A stretch of DNA of 64,000 bases from Anaerofustis stercorihominis. Its GTDB lineage: Bacteria; Bacillota; Clostridia; Eubacteriales; Anaerofustaceae. The translations under genes and the position numbers were made by a program. Location of the stretch: NCBI RefSeq assembly GCF_024623185.1, contig NZ_JANJZK010000003.1, positions 98,327-162,326 on the forward strand, written 5' to 3'. Below, one piece after another: positions 53,840-62,763 of the stretch; within the stretch, counting starts at the first letter, position 1, and each line of letters opens with the position of its first letter. Under the pieces are notes generated by a model that saw only the letters and a list, made by a program, of their open reading frames with translations, made no database searches and was not told where the DNA came from.

Positions 53840-55123
53840 ATGTTTGTAGATAAAGTTAGTATAAATGTTAAAAGCGGTAAAGGCGGAGACGGTGCTGTCG
53901 CTTTTAGAAGAGAAAAATATGTTCCAAACGGAGGTCCTTCAGGAGGAGACGGCGGAAAAGGCGGAAATGTTATTTTTAAAAGTAATTCTGCCTTAAATAC
54001 ACTCGAAGCCTTTCGTTATAAAAGAAAGTTTGCTGCAGAAGCCGGAGAAAACGGCAGCAGAAGCAATATGAGCGGCAAAGACGGAAAAGATATAGTAATA
54101 GAAGTTCCTGTAGGAACCGTTATTTTTGATTCAGCAACCGGAGCTTTAATATGCGATATGGTAGAAGATAACCAGGAAATAACAGTGCTTAACGGAGGAA
54201 GAGGCGGCAGAGGCAATCAGCATTTTGCCACATCTACAAGACAGTCTCCCAAATTTGCAAAGCCCGGTGATGAAGCAGAAGAAAAAAATCTAATATTAGA
54301 ACTTAAAACAATAGCCGATGTAGGACTTATCGGTTTTCCGAATGTAGGCAAATCAACGATCCTTTCAATGGTAACAAATGCTACACCTAAAATAGCCAAT
54401 TATCACTTTACGACATTATCACCTAACCTAGGTATAGTTAAGTATAAAAACAGTGAGGAATTTGTTTTAGCCGATATCCCGGGACTTATAGAAGGCGCAA
54501 GCTCCGGACAAGGACTTGGACATCAGTTTTTAAGACATGTTGAAAGAACGAGACTTCTCGTGCATGTTCTTGACGCTTCGGGAGTAGAAGGAAGAGATCC
54601 AAAAAAAGATTTTGATATTATAAATAATGAATTATCTTTATATGCAGAGAAGTTAAAGGAAAGACCTCAAATAGTTGTTTTGAATAAAACCGACCTAATT
54701 GATATAGATAATAAGGAAGAAATAATCAAAGATTTAACAACTTACTTTGAACAAAAGGGATATAGAGTATTTGACTCAAGTGCGGCTATGAATGACGGAC
54801 TTGATAAAATAATGAATTATATAGTAGAAGTACTCCCTACAATAGAAAGAACTCCATTATTCTTTACAACTGAAGAAAAAGTACTATATGCACCAAAAGC
54901 AGAAAAAGAATACGAAATCGAAAAAGAAAACGGAACTTATTATGTTGAAGGAAAAATGATGAGAAGACTCATAAATTCCGTTAATCTTGAAGATTATGAA
55001 TCAAGCACATATTTTCAAAGAGTTCTTAAAAACAAAGGGATTTTTGCAGAACTTGAAAAAATGGGCATTACAGACGGAGATACAGTAAACATCGAAGGAT
55101 TTGAATTTGAATATTATAAATAG
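53840..55123 (+). CDS. obg: GTPase Obg/CgtA
   Basis: Ribosome-assembly and stress GTPase. Glycine-rich OBG domain 1-158 (GGPSGGDGGKGGNV), G domain with GFPNVGKS, DIPGLIEGAS and NKTD, and a C-terminal OCT domain (about 345-427). The length of 427 residues is normal for Firmicutes. It lies in the usual place behind rpmA. Confidence 0.98.
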   Translation: MFVDKVSINVKSGKGGDGAVAFRREKYVPNGGPSGGDGGKGGNVIFKSNSALNTLEAFRYKRKFAAEAGENGSRSNMSGKDGKDIVIEVPVGTVIFDSATGALICDMVEDNQEITVLNGGRGGRGNQHFATSTRQSPKFAKPGDEAEEKNLILELKTIADVGLIGFPNVGKSTILSMVTNATPKIANYHFTTLSPNLGIVKYKNSEEFVLADIPGLIEGASSGQGLGHQFLRHVERTRLLVHVLDASGVEGRDPKKDFDIINNELSLYAEKLKERPQIVVLNKTDLIDIDNKEEIIKDLTTYFEQKGYRVFDSSAAMNDGLDKIMNYIVEVLPTIERTPLFFTTEEKVLYAPKAEKEYEIEKENGTYYVEGKMMRRLINSVNLEDYESSTYFQRVLKNKGIFAELEKMGITDGDTVNIEGFEFEYYK

Positions 55124-55134
55124 GAAGTAGAAAA

Positions 55135-55419
55135 ATGAACAGCAAAGAAAGAAGTTTATTAAAAAAAGAAGCGAGCAAGATGCAGCCAATAATACACATC
55201 GGTAAAGACGGAATGAGTGATAATATTGTCACTCAAGCCGATGATGCATTAAAAGCAAGAGAATTGGTAAAAGGAAAAATACAGCAAAACTCTCTTGAAG
55301 ATGTTAGAGAATCAGCAGAATATTTAGCAGATAAGACAAACAGTGAAGTAGTTATTACGATAGGAAGTACTTTTGTACTTTACAGAAGAAATCCCGATAA
55401 GAATAAATATAACATCTAG
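55135..55419 (+). CDS. yhbY: RNA-binding protein YhbY (CRS1/YhbY domain)
   Basis: A 94-residue KH-like protein with LKKEASKMQPIIHIGKDGMSDNIV and the ALKARELVKGKI loop, the single-domain YhbY type associated with pre-50S particles. It follows obg by 11 bases and precedes nadD by 8. Confidence 0.95.
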   Translation: MNSKERSLLKKEASKMQPIIHIGKDGMSDNIVTQADDALKARELVKGKIQQNSLEDVRESAEYLADKTNSEVVITIGSTFVLYRRNPDKNKYNI

Positions 55420-55427
55420 GAGATAAA

Positions 55428-56024
55428 ATGAAAGTTGGTTTTATCGGCGGAAGTTTCAATCCGATACATAACGGACATATTAACTTGGCGCTTGCAGGAA
55501 AAAATGAATTTGATTTGGATAAAGTGATTTTTATTCCAAACAGTATAAACCCTATAAAAGAAAACAAAAGTAAAGTATCAACAGAAGACAGAGTCAAGAT
55601 GGTAGAACTTGCGATTGAAGATTATGATGATTTTGAAATCGATACTTATGAAGTCGATAAAAAAGGAATAAGTTATACTATTGATACCGTTGAATATTTA
55701 AAAAATAAATATAATGATTTATATTTTATCGGAGGCGCAGACCTAATATTTGAACTTCATAAATGGAAAGACTATGAAAAATTACTAAAAGAAGTAGATT
55801 TTATTATTGCCGGCAGGAATCCATATAAATTACCGCAACTTGAAGATAAAGTAAATGAGTTAAACAAAAAATATGATATAAATATAAACATATTAAAGAA
55901 CTTTAAGATGATCGATTTATCTTCCAGCGAAATAAGAAATAATATTTTATCAAATAAGTCTTTAAAAATTCCTAAAAAAGTGGCAGAATATATTATAAAG
56001 AATAATTTATATTATGATGACTAA
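55428..56024 (+). CDS. nadD: Nicotinate-nucleotide adenylyltransferase
   Basis: Makes deamido-NAD from nicotinate mononucleotide and ATP. GGSFNPIHNGH carries the HxGH nucleotidyltransferase motif, with PNSINPIKENK and the C-terminal SSSEIRN (ISSTxxR equivalent). Length 198 residues. The frame overlaps the annotated upstream codons of yqeK but not its preferred start. Confidence 0.96.
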   Translation: MKVGFIGGSFNPIHNGHINLALAGKNEFDLDKVIFIPNSINPIKENKSKVSTEDRVKMVELAIEDYDDFEIDTYEVDKKGISYTIDTVEYLKNKYNDLYFIGGADLIFELHKWKDYEKLLKEVDFIIAGRNPYKLPQLEDKVNELNKKYDININILKNFKMIDLSSSEIRNNILSNKSLKIPKKVAEYIIKNNLYYDD

Positions 56025-56034
56025 GGGAGAAAAA

Positions 56035-56619
56035 ATGAAAGAATATACCAGCATAAAGCAAAAACTAAAGACTCTTTTAAAAGAAGACAGATATATTCAC
56101 ACATTGGCTACACAGCGTGAAGCTGTCAAGCTTGCAAAAAATTATGGAGCAGATCCTGAAAAAGCATCTCTTGCCGCACTTTTACATGACTGTGCTAAAA
56201 ACATGGAACCGGAAGCAATGATAGATATCTTATCTAAGCAGTATATCAAATTGGACGATATAGAAAGAAAAAATACTGCATTACTTCATGGAAAAGCCGG
56301 AAGAGTAATGGCAAAATTTAAATTCAATGTAACGGATGAAGATATTTTGAATGCAATAGAATATCATACGACTGGTAAAGAAAATATGACATTATTACAA
56401 AAAATAATATTTCTTGCAGATGTGATTGAAGAGACCAGAACTTATGAAGGTGTGGAAGAAGTAAGGGAAGTAGCATATGAAAATATTGATAAAGCAATAG
56501 TTATGTCCCTTAACAGAACTATTTTATCCATTCTAAAAAAGGGATATCTTTTGCATCCAAATACTGTTAATGCAAGAAATTATTTGATAATGGAACGAGA
56601 AGAAAAAATGAAAGATTAA
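56035..56619 (+). CDS. yqeK: HD-domain Ap4A hydrolase YqeK
   Basis: A 194-residue HD protein: His of YIHTLATQREAVKLA, ALLHDCAKNM and a later LLHGKAG/EYHTTGKENM set. YqeK hydrolyses diadenosine tetraphosphate to ADP in characterised cases. I start it at MKEYTSI behind GGGAGAAA; the longer start at 56014 would overlap nadD. Last gene of the rplU-obg-nadD string in its usual order (rsfS, which often follows, is absent here). Confidence 0.93.
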   Translation: MKEYTSIKQKLKTLLKEDRYIHTLATQREAVKLAKNYGADPEKASLAALLHDCAKNMEPEAMIDILSKQYIKLDDIERKNTALLHGKAGRVMAKFKFNVTDEDILNAIEYHTTGKENMTLLQKIIFLADVIEETRTYEGVEEVREVAYENIDKAIVMSLNRTILSILKKGYLLHPNTVNARNYLIMEREEKMKD

Positions 56620-56646
56620 AAAGTCCTATGACAGGACTTTTTTTAT
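56618..56646 (+). terminator. Terminator after yqeK
   Basis: AAAAAGTCCT, ATGAC, AGGACTTTTTTT; overlaps the stop codon. Confidence 0.9.
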
Positions 56647-56742
56647 TTCTAAAAATATAAGTTTTAATTGTCTTTTTTATAATTATTAACTAATAAATAC
56701 TATTATAAATCATTAACTTTTTAACTCAATTATATATGCCTT

Positions 56743-57150
56743 TTATACACCGCTGGCATCATTTAATTCAAACAGATTTCCTTCGGGATCTCTGAAATAA
56801 GTACAGCGCATACCCCATTCTTCAATATACTGTGGTTCACCTAAAAAAGCAACTCCCGCTTCTTTCATACGTAAATAATCAGAGTCTAAATCAAGCGTAG
56901 GAATAACTGCAGTAATAGTATCCGGCTGTGTACTGAAATTTGGTTGTTCATATCCTTTAAACATTGACATTGCCTCTGCTGAAAAAATAGCAAAACAAGG
57001 ATTTGACTTATCATCTATGGCAAAAGAAGTATAAGGTCCGTTTCTATCCCCCCAAACTGTGGTCAATCCAATTTTTTCTGTGTAAAAATCAAAACATTCC
57101 CCATAATTTTTTCTTACTAAAATACGAATTGTTGTTTCGTTAAATTTCAT
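56743..57150 (-). CDS. VOC-superfamily (glyoxalase/bleomycin resistance-like) protein
   Basis: A 135-residue two-module VOC fold: ETTIRILVRKNYGECFDFYTEKIGL, then AGVAFLGEP and the C-terminal TYFRDPEGNLFELND with the usual Glu ligand. Members include dioxygenases, glyoxalases and drug-binding proteins; this one cannot be placed more closely. It lies 48 bases downstream of an AraC regulator on the same strand, which may control it. Confidence 0.88.
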   Translation of the reverse strand: MKFNETTIRILVRKNYGECFDFYTEKIGLTTVWGDRNGPYTSFAIDDKSNPCFAIFSAEAMSMFKGYEQPNFSTQPDTITAVIPTLDLDSDYLRMKEAGVAFLGEPQYIEEWGMRCTYFRDPEGNLFELNDASGV

Positions 57151-57198
57151 TTTTTAATCCTCTCTTTCTGTATTTAACATTACAGTAATATTATAGAT

Positions 57199-58032
57199 TT
57201 AAAATTTCGCTATTTCACTGTAAAAATCGGACATATTGGCTCTATATTCACCGGGTGTAATATTACACACTACTTTAAAATCTTTTACAAAATGAGAAAC
57301 ATCATAATATCCAAGTTTTTCGCATATGATATCCAATGTAAATTTATTATTGTTTAAAAGCTGAAAAGACTTATTAATTCTAACTAATCGAGAAAATGAC
57401 TTTATGCTCATACCAACATATAAATTGAATAAACGATTTAAATGTCTCATACTGTAATAAATGTTTTTTAAAATTTCTTCAGAAGTAATACCGCCTTCAG
57501 TTTGAATGATAAGTTTAACAGCATTAGTAAGTTCACTTGGATATTGAAATATAATACTTTGCAGAAGGATTTCTTCTGATTTAAATAATAATTCGTCTAC
57601 GGATATAGACTTATTAAAAATAGCTCTCATATTAATATCAAGAGAATTATCAATAAATGAAAGAGGGATAATTTTATCTGTAAGTTTATTTTGATTTATT
57701 TTTGCAATGGGATAAAATCCTCCCGGTTGAAACTCGATAATGAATATGATATCGCATTTATTTGCAATATCACCTACTTTGACTGATTTAGTGGTCGGTC
57801 CAAACAAAAAGCTATATATTTTTTTATTATATTGGAACAACACTAGCGTAACACTTCCGTGAGGCATAATAGTATAATAATCTGAAATGATCGTTTTATT
57901 GGGAATAGTAATTGTAAAATTAGATACTAAATGTCTTAATTTTTTACATGGACGTAAATAAACAAAGTTTTCTTCGTAAATAAGAATTTCTCTATTTTTA
58001 GTTATATGCTTTAAACTGCTTTTCTTTATCAT
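57199..58032 (-). CDS. AraC-family transcriptional regulator
   Basis: 277 residues. The N-terminal domain (about 20-170; YLRPCKKLRHLVSNFTI, FGPTTKSV, EFQPGGFYPI) is of the DUF6597 type seen in AraC proteins. The C-terminal double HTH is at about 180-265 (IYYSMRHLNRLFNLYVGMSIKSFSRLVRI, LGYYDVSHFVKDFKVVCNITPGEYR). Likely effector-responsive; the neighbouring VOC gene is the most probable target. The two genes may form one unit. Confidence 0.9.
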   Translation of the reverse strand: MIKKSSLKHITKNREILIYEENFVYLRPCKKLRHLVSNFTITIPNKTIISDYYTIMPHGSVTLVLFQYNKKIYSFLFGPTTKSVKVGDIANKCDIIFIIEFQPGGFYPIAKINQNKLTDKIIPLSFIDNSLDINMRAIFNKSISVDELLFKSEEILLQSIIFQYPSELTNAVKLIIQTEGGITSEEILKNIYYSMRHLNRLFNLYVGMSIKSFSRLVRINKSFQLLNNNKFTLDIICEKLGYYDVSHFVKDFKVVCNITPGEYRANMSDFYSEIAKF

Positions 58033-58291
58033 TTATGTCATCCTTATTTTATATTTGCATTAAATGAAATCAATCATATATCTACATGATACATGCTAAT
58101 AAATAAATTTAAAAGCATTTTATTATTACTGAATTTTTATGTTAAATATAAATTCTTTTTGTAATAATGTAAGTTATCTAATATTATTATGCATATTTCA
58201 ATAAATTATTTAAATTTAAAATCAAAACGTTAATTTGTATATAACTTGCTTTAACTGAAAATATAAAATTAATAAAAACTTATTAGGACCT
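58033..58291. other. AT-rich intergenic region
   Basis: Spacer between the AraC regulator start and the end of the M28 peptidase gene. It contains AT-rich runs, probably the regulator promoter, and no recognised RNA or ORF. Confidence 0.45.
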
Positions 58292-59230
58292 CTATTTATC
58301 ATTCTCAATTACATTTATCATAACCTTACTTATAAAATCAATATTTCTTTTATCAAAAACGATATCTTTATTTGTATGTATTTTATCCATATAATATCCC
58401 ATTATAGGTTTTTTTTTAAGTACGGCTACCCCTATACTATTTTTAAAAATCATTTGGTCGGATGGATAAAACGTATTTTTTGTATTTTCTATTAACACAT
58501 TCTTTTTATAATTTTCTTTTTCCTTATTTAAATTCTCTTCTAAAATTTCGAATTTTTTATCAAACTTCGCTTTTTTAGAACACACAAACATAATATTATC
58601 CCCGTCGGATACACAGTCAAAATTTATTATTAACTTATCATTTAAGTTCTTATACTTTTTCTTAAAAGCAGAAGACCCAACGAGCCCTGCCTCTTCATTA
58701 TCAAAGAAAACAAAAGCTGTTTTATCCATATATTCTCTATCCAAACCATGGATTATAGTCAGTAAAGTTATTACTCCGGAAGTATTATCATTTGCAGTAT
58801 GTCTATTGGGCTTACCGAATATCATTAAATAAATATCCATGAATAGAATAAACATATATATAAGTCTCGAGATAAGAGACTTATGAAATAAAAGTTCTGC
58901 GATAAAAGCACATATAGATGCGCTGAGTATTATTAAAAACGCTAAAAACAAAGAATATAAAAGATATATAAATATATTTTTAGGCGTTATGAAGTTTGGG
59001 AAAGGAAGTTTTGCACAAGTATCATAATGGGCAGTAAATATTGTGTCCGCTTCATCGATATCCCCTACTATAATATTTCTGCTTTTTATCATTCTACCAT
59101 GGTTATCTATATTAAATTTAATTCCAAGCTTGTTAAAAATACTCTCAAGATATTCGATGAATTTGCTTTTATCATTATAGCTTTTTCTTACTTGATACTT
59201 ATCAAAAATTTCATTAATAAAGTCATACAT
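58292..59230 (-). CDS. Membrane-associated M28-family zinc peptidase
   Basis: A 312-residue M28 aminopeptidase-type fold with visible metal ligands: TAHYDTC, ANDNTSG, the catalytic/ligand pair DNEEAGLVGSSAF, FDCVSDGD and a C-terminal KIHTNKD. Two or so hydrophobic segments are inserted at about 85-145, between the first His and the Asp, which is unusual and would anchor the domain in the membrane. The substrate is unknown. Divergent from the small ORF at 59386. Confidence 0.85.
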   Translation of the reverse strand: MYDFINEIFDKYQVRKSYNDKSKFIEYLESIFNKLGIKFNIDNHGRMIKSRNIIVGDIDEADTIFTAHYDTCAKLPFPNFITPKNIFIYLLYSLFLAFLIILSASICAFIAELLFHKSLISRLIYMFILFMDIYLMIFGKPNRHTANDNTSGVITLLTIIHGLDREYMDKTAFVFFDNEEAGLVGSSAFKKKYKNLNDKLIINFDCVSDGDNIMFVCSKKAKFDKKFEILEENLNKEKENYKKNVLIENTKNTFYPSDQMIFKNSIGVAVLKKKPIMGYYMDKIHTNKDIVFDKRNIDFISKVMINVIENDK

Positions 59231-59385
59231 AATAATTCTCCTAGGATTTTATTCATTATAGCATATCATCTTATATACTTAAAAATATAAAATTATATTT
59301 CCAACAATAAAACAAAGCAATTCATCATATTAATATCACCATTATTAAACTTTTTAAATATTATAAAATAAAAGGAGGATTATAT

Positions 59386-59592
59386 ATGCAGTTAATAAAC
59401 GAATTTGTACCATATAGTAAAGATATAATCGGACAGAGTAAATTAAATGAAAATTCTTTAAAATTTACTAAAACAAACAATAAAGAAGATATTATTGATG
59501 ATGTCAGCAAGGTTGCTATAATGGCGATAACCTCAATGACAGGAATGGTAAAAATGGTAAGTGAAGCCATAATAAAAAGAATAAATGAATAA
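59386..59592 (+). CDS. Small protein of unknown function
   Basis: 68 residues (MQLINEFVPYSKDIIGQSKLN...). An ideal AAAAGGAGG (59371-59379) and spacing argue that it is translated. Mixed charged/helical text with a moderately hydrophobic stretch VAIMAITSMTGMVKMVSEAI at residues 43-62. No family recognised. It lies 72 bases upstream of pth. Confidence 0.6.
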   Translation: MQLINEFVPYSKDIIGQSKLNENSLKFTKTNNKEDIIDDVSKVAIMAITSMTGMVKMVSEAIIKRINE

Positions 59593-59664
59593 ATACATAT
59601 TAAAAAAACTAATAATAAATGATATAATGTATAAGCTGATTAAAATTTAGGAGAAAACACAAAC

Positions 59665-60225
59665 ATGTACTTAATAGTTGGACTTGGGAATATAGGAAGT
59701 GAATATAATCTTACACGACATAACATAGGTTTTGAAGTGGTAGATTATATAAGTGATGAATATGATATAAAAATAAATAAAACAAAGTTCAAAGCCGACT
59801 TTGGCAAAGGCAAATTGGCAGGTGAAGATGTTTTTTTAATCAAGCCAAGGACATATATGAACTTAAGCGGAGAAAGCGTTAAATTATTTAAAGATTATTT
59901 TAAAATCCCCGAAGAAAATATATTTGTTATTTATGATGATATAGAGCTTCCAAAGGGAAAACTCAGGATAAGAAAAAACGGAGGTCCGGGAACCCATAAC
60001 GGAATGAAATCCATAGTGAAGGAACTGGGGACAAGAAACTTTCCAAGATTCAGACTGGGAGTTGGAAGTCCCGAACACGGAGACTTGGTAAATTATGTTC
60101 TCGGAAGATTTAACGAAGAAGAGCTCCCTATAATAAAAGATATGGTTATTATGACAAGTAAGGCTGTTTTTACTGCCCTCGATAAAGATTTGGATAAAGC
60201 AATGAATATGTACAATAAAAAATAA
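59665..60225 (+). CDS. pth: Peptidyl-tRNA hydrolase
   Basis: Releases tRNA from prematurely dropped peptidyl-tRNA. The catalytic His19 is in NLTRHNIGFEVVD, with VGLGNIGSEY, KPRTYMNLSGESV, VIYDDIELPKG and GGPGTHNGMKSI. The 186-residue length is normal. GGAGAAAAC precedes the ATG; a terminator follows directly. Confidence 0.98.
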   Translation: MYLIVGLGNIGSEYNLTRHNIGFEVVDYISDEYDIKINKTKFKADFGKGKLAGEDVFLIKPRTYMNLSGESVKLFKDYFKIPEENIFVIYDDIELPKGKLRIRKNGGPGTHNGMKSIVKELGTRNFPRFRLGVGSPEHGDLVNYVLGRFNEEELPIIKDMVIMTSKAVFTALDKDLDKAMNMYNKK

Positions 60226-60253
60226 AAAAGAAGTGTAAATCACTTCTTTTTTA
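60226..60253 (+). terminator. Terminator of pth
   Basis: AAAAGAAGTG, TAAAT, CACTTCTTTT and T-run. Confidence 0.9.
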
Positions 60254-60408
60254 TTTATATGTAATCATCCTATTATATTTAACTACCTTTTAACACATAT
60301 ATATTACCGCCTATTTTATATAAATTAATATTTATGTTATAATATAAAAAATGGCATTTAAATCCTTACAGAAAAGATATACTTTAATTACAAGTGAGGT
60401 AAATCAAA

Positions 60409-61329
60409 ATGAAAGAAAAATCATTTTTAATAGACTCAAGCGATGAAAAATTAAAAATATCATGTTATATGAAAATTCCGGAAGATAATATAAAAGGTAT
60501 TGTTCAAATTGCCCATGGTATGGCAGAACATAAAGAAAGATACTATGACTTTATGGACTATTTATCAAATAATGGATATATAACCGTTATCAACGACCAC
60601 AGAGGTCACGGAGAAAGTATAATAGAAGATAAAGACTTAGGTTATTTTTATGATGACAGCGGAGAGATGATAGTTAAAGATTTCCATAGTATAACTGAAA
60701 TTATTAAAGAGGAATATCAAGATATACCTTATTATATTTTCTCTCATAGTATGGGTACGTTAGTGGCAAGAAATTATTTGAAAGAATATGACAACGAAAT
60801 AAATGGCATGATATTATGCGGTGCACCATATAAAAATCCAATGGCAAAAATGGGTCTTAACATCTCTTCGATAATCGGAAAATTAAAAGGTGAACATCAC
60901 AGAAGCAAATTTATTCATGGATTGGCTTTTAATTCATTCAATGATAAATTCGAAGAACCTATAATGAATAAGTGGATAAACAGTAATATGTCAAAAGTCA
61001 AAGAATACAATAAAAACCCACTTTGCGGATATATTTTTACCATAAACGGATTTAAAAATCTTTTTAGTCTTGTTGACAAGGCATTCAATAAAGAGGAATA
61101 TAAAATCAAGAATAAAGAATTACCTATATTTTTTATAGCGGGAGAAGATGACCCGGTTATCGGAGGAGTGGAAAAATTTAGAGAAAGTATAGAATTTTTA
61201 AGAAATATCGGGTATACAAATATTTCTTCAAGATTATACTATGGTTTGAGACACGAAATATTGAATGAAAAAAATCATATGGAAGTTTATAAAGATGTAC
61301 TGGAATTTTTAGATAATATTAATAATTAA
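60409..61329 (+). CDS. Alpha/beta hydrolase, monoacylglycerol lipase/lysophospholipase-like
   Basis: A 306-residue serine hydrolase of the Hydrolase_4 type: VQIAHGMAEHKERYYDF, DHRGHGES, the nucleophile Ser in FSHSMGTLVARNYL, the Asp in AGEDDPVIGG and the His in GLRHEILNE. No signal peptide. It probably acts on monoacylglycerols or lysophospholipids; inferred from family. Monocistronic. Confidence 0.9.
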   Translation: MKEKSFLIDSSDEKLKISCYMKIPEDNIKGIVQIAHGMAEHKERYYDFMDYLSNNGYITVINDHRGHGESIIEDKDLGYFYDDSGEMIVKDFHSITEIIKEEYQDIPYYIFSHSMGTLVARNYLKEYDNEINGMILCGAPYKNPMAKMGLNISSIIGKLKGEHHRSKFIHGLAFNSFNDKFEEPIMNKWINSNMSKVKEYNKNPLCGYIFTINGFKNLFSLVDKAFNKEEYKIKNKELPIFFIAGEDDPVIGGVEKFRESIEFLRNIGYTNISSRLYYGLRHEILNEKNHMEVYKDVLEFLDNINN

Positions 61330-61342
61330 TTTTAATAAACAA

Positions 61343-61371
61343 TTTACAAATTTAAGAAATCATGTTATTAT
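61343..61371 (+). promoter_or_regulatory. Promoter of the tRNA-Thr gene
   Basis: TTTACA (61343-61348), 17-base spacer, TATTAT (61366-61371), 13 bases before the tRNA. Confidence 0.8.
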
Positions 61372-61384
61372 ATGAACTGAAAAT

Positions 61385-61460
<76 letters not shown>

Positions 61461-61470
61461 TTAAAAAAAC

Positions 61471-61506
61471 TATCTGTACTGAAGTTTCAGTACAGATTTT
61501 TTTATT
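61471..61506 (+). terminator. Terminator of the tRNA-Thr transcript
   Basis: ATCTGTACTG (61472-61481), AAGTTT, CAGTACAGAT (61488-61497), T-run. Confidence 0.92.
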
Positions 61507-61615
61507 TTTATAAAGCTATTGAAATAATTGTCCTTATTTATGTATTCGACTGACAAGCGATTGCTTATTTTATTATTTTCCATTATGATTGTAATAACAT
61601 AACGGAGGAACATTA

Positions 61616-62443
61616 ATGAATTATAAAAAAATAGGAACATTTATCTGCAGTCTCAGAAAAGAAAAAAATTTGACTCAAAAAGAACTTGCAGATAAACTCA
61701 ATATTACAAACAAAGCAATATCAAAATGGGAAAGAGGAATAAGCTGTCCCGATATTTCTTTGCTTATACCATTATCCGATATTCTGGAAGTAACGACAAA
61801 TGAAATACTTAACGGACAAAGAGAAAAAGTATCGGATATCAATAAAGACGTAGATAAAAAAGTAAAAAAGACACTTACATATATGGTTGATATATCGAGT
61901 GAAAAGAGTAAGAAATATTTAAATTATATATTTTTAGGTGTTACATTCTCTCTTATTATAAGTATGATAATTTGCTTGATATGCGATTATGTATTGTATG
62001 ATTCTTTTTCATGGTCGCTTGTTGTATCAGCTTCATGTATATTAAGCTGGTTTATTATACTCCCGTTTTTTAAATCCAAAAGAGACAAAGCTAAATCGGT
62101 CATTATAAGTATTACGCTGTCAATTATCCCATATCTATTTGTATTAAGTATCTTACTAAAAAATAATTTAATATTTTCTCTTGGAAGTATTATAGCTGTA
62201 CTTAGCATAATATATATTTGGATACTATATTACTTATACACAAAAATGAAACATAAAAAATTTAAAGCTACAGGGATGGCATTTTTATTATTGATCCCTT
62301 TAAGCCTTTCTATAAACCATATAGCAAATTATTTTATAGGTCCGGATCCATTTGAGGTATTTAACGCAATTATAAATACAATAAGTGCTATAATAGTTGC
62401 ACTGGTATGCTTTAGTATGAGTAAGAAGAGAAATGAAGATTAA
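61616..62443 (+). CDS. Membrane-bound XRE-family transcriptional regulator
   Basis: The N-terminal HTH_3 domain (1-65: RKEKNLTQKELADKLNITNKAISKWERGISCPDISLLIPLSDIL) is followed by a linker and about five or six hydrophobic segments from residue 104 to 270. DNA-binding domains fused to membrane bundles are common in Firmicutes and are thought to sense envelope or antimicrobial stress; the signal here is unknown. Length 275 residues. GGAGGAA precedes the ATG. The small membrane protein gene 80 bases downstream may be linked. Confidence 0.88.
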   Translation: MNYKKIGTFICSLRKEKNLTQKELADKLNITNKAISKWERGISCPDISLLIPLSDILEVTTNEILNGQREKVSDINKDVDKKVKKTLTYMVDISSEKSKKYLNYIFLGVTFSLIISMIICLICDYVLYDSFSWSLVVSASCILSWFIILPFFKSKRDKAKSVIISITLSIIPYLFVLSILLKNNLIFSLGSIIAVLSIIYIWILYYLYTKMKHKKFKATGMAFLLLIPLSLSINHIANYFIGPDPFEVFNAIINTISAIIVALVCFSMSKKRNED

Positions 62444-62522
62444 AATAAAAGTAAATAATAATAAAAATAGTATTTCTTTAAACCGTATAGTATAATTAAC
62501 TAAAGCTATATAGGAGAAAAAT

Positions 62523-62699
62523 ATGGAAACAGAAAATAAGACGACGATAATAAAGAAAAGTGTGAAATCCGGGATTTCATTCGGAAGTGCCCTTGCAATG
62601 GTCATAAGCTATTCTACATGGCATTCCATAGGCTGGGCAATCATTCACGGATTATTAAGCTGGGTATATGTTATATACTTTTTTATTGTTCATTATTAA
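62523..62699 (+). CDS. Small conserved-looking membrane protein (58 residues)
   Basis: The ATG at 62523 follows TAGGAGAAAA. The product begins with a short basic region (METENKTTIIKKSVKSG), then hydrophobic text SFGSALAMVISYSTWHSIGWAIIHGLLSWVYVIYF with regular Gly/Trp/His spacing, and ends VHY-stop. Similar short proteins (AMVISY...HSIGWAIIHG) occur across Firmicutes as unnamed membrane proteins. A strong terminator follows. Function unknown. Confidence 0.75.
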   Translation: METENKTTIIKKSVKSGISFGSALAMVISYSTWHSIGWAIIHGLLSWVYVIYFFIVHY

Positions 62700-62721
62700 T
62701 TTATAATAAATATACTAATAT

Positions 62722-62756
62722 AAAAAGGAGATATGTGATTTATCTCCTTTTTTATT
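62722..62756 (+). terminator. Terminator after the 58-residue protein gene
   Basis: AAAAGGAGATA, loop, TATCTCCTTTT, T-run. It can also serve the convergent AraC gene. Confidence 0.88.
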
Positions 62757-62763
62757 ATAATAA

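Noticed and set aside
53209..54399. Minus-strand frames opposite prp and obg
   Set aside because: Antisense shadows of conserved housekeeping genes without ribosome binding sites.
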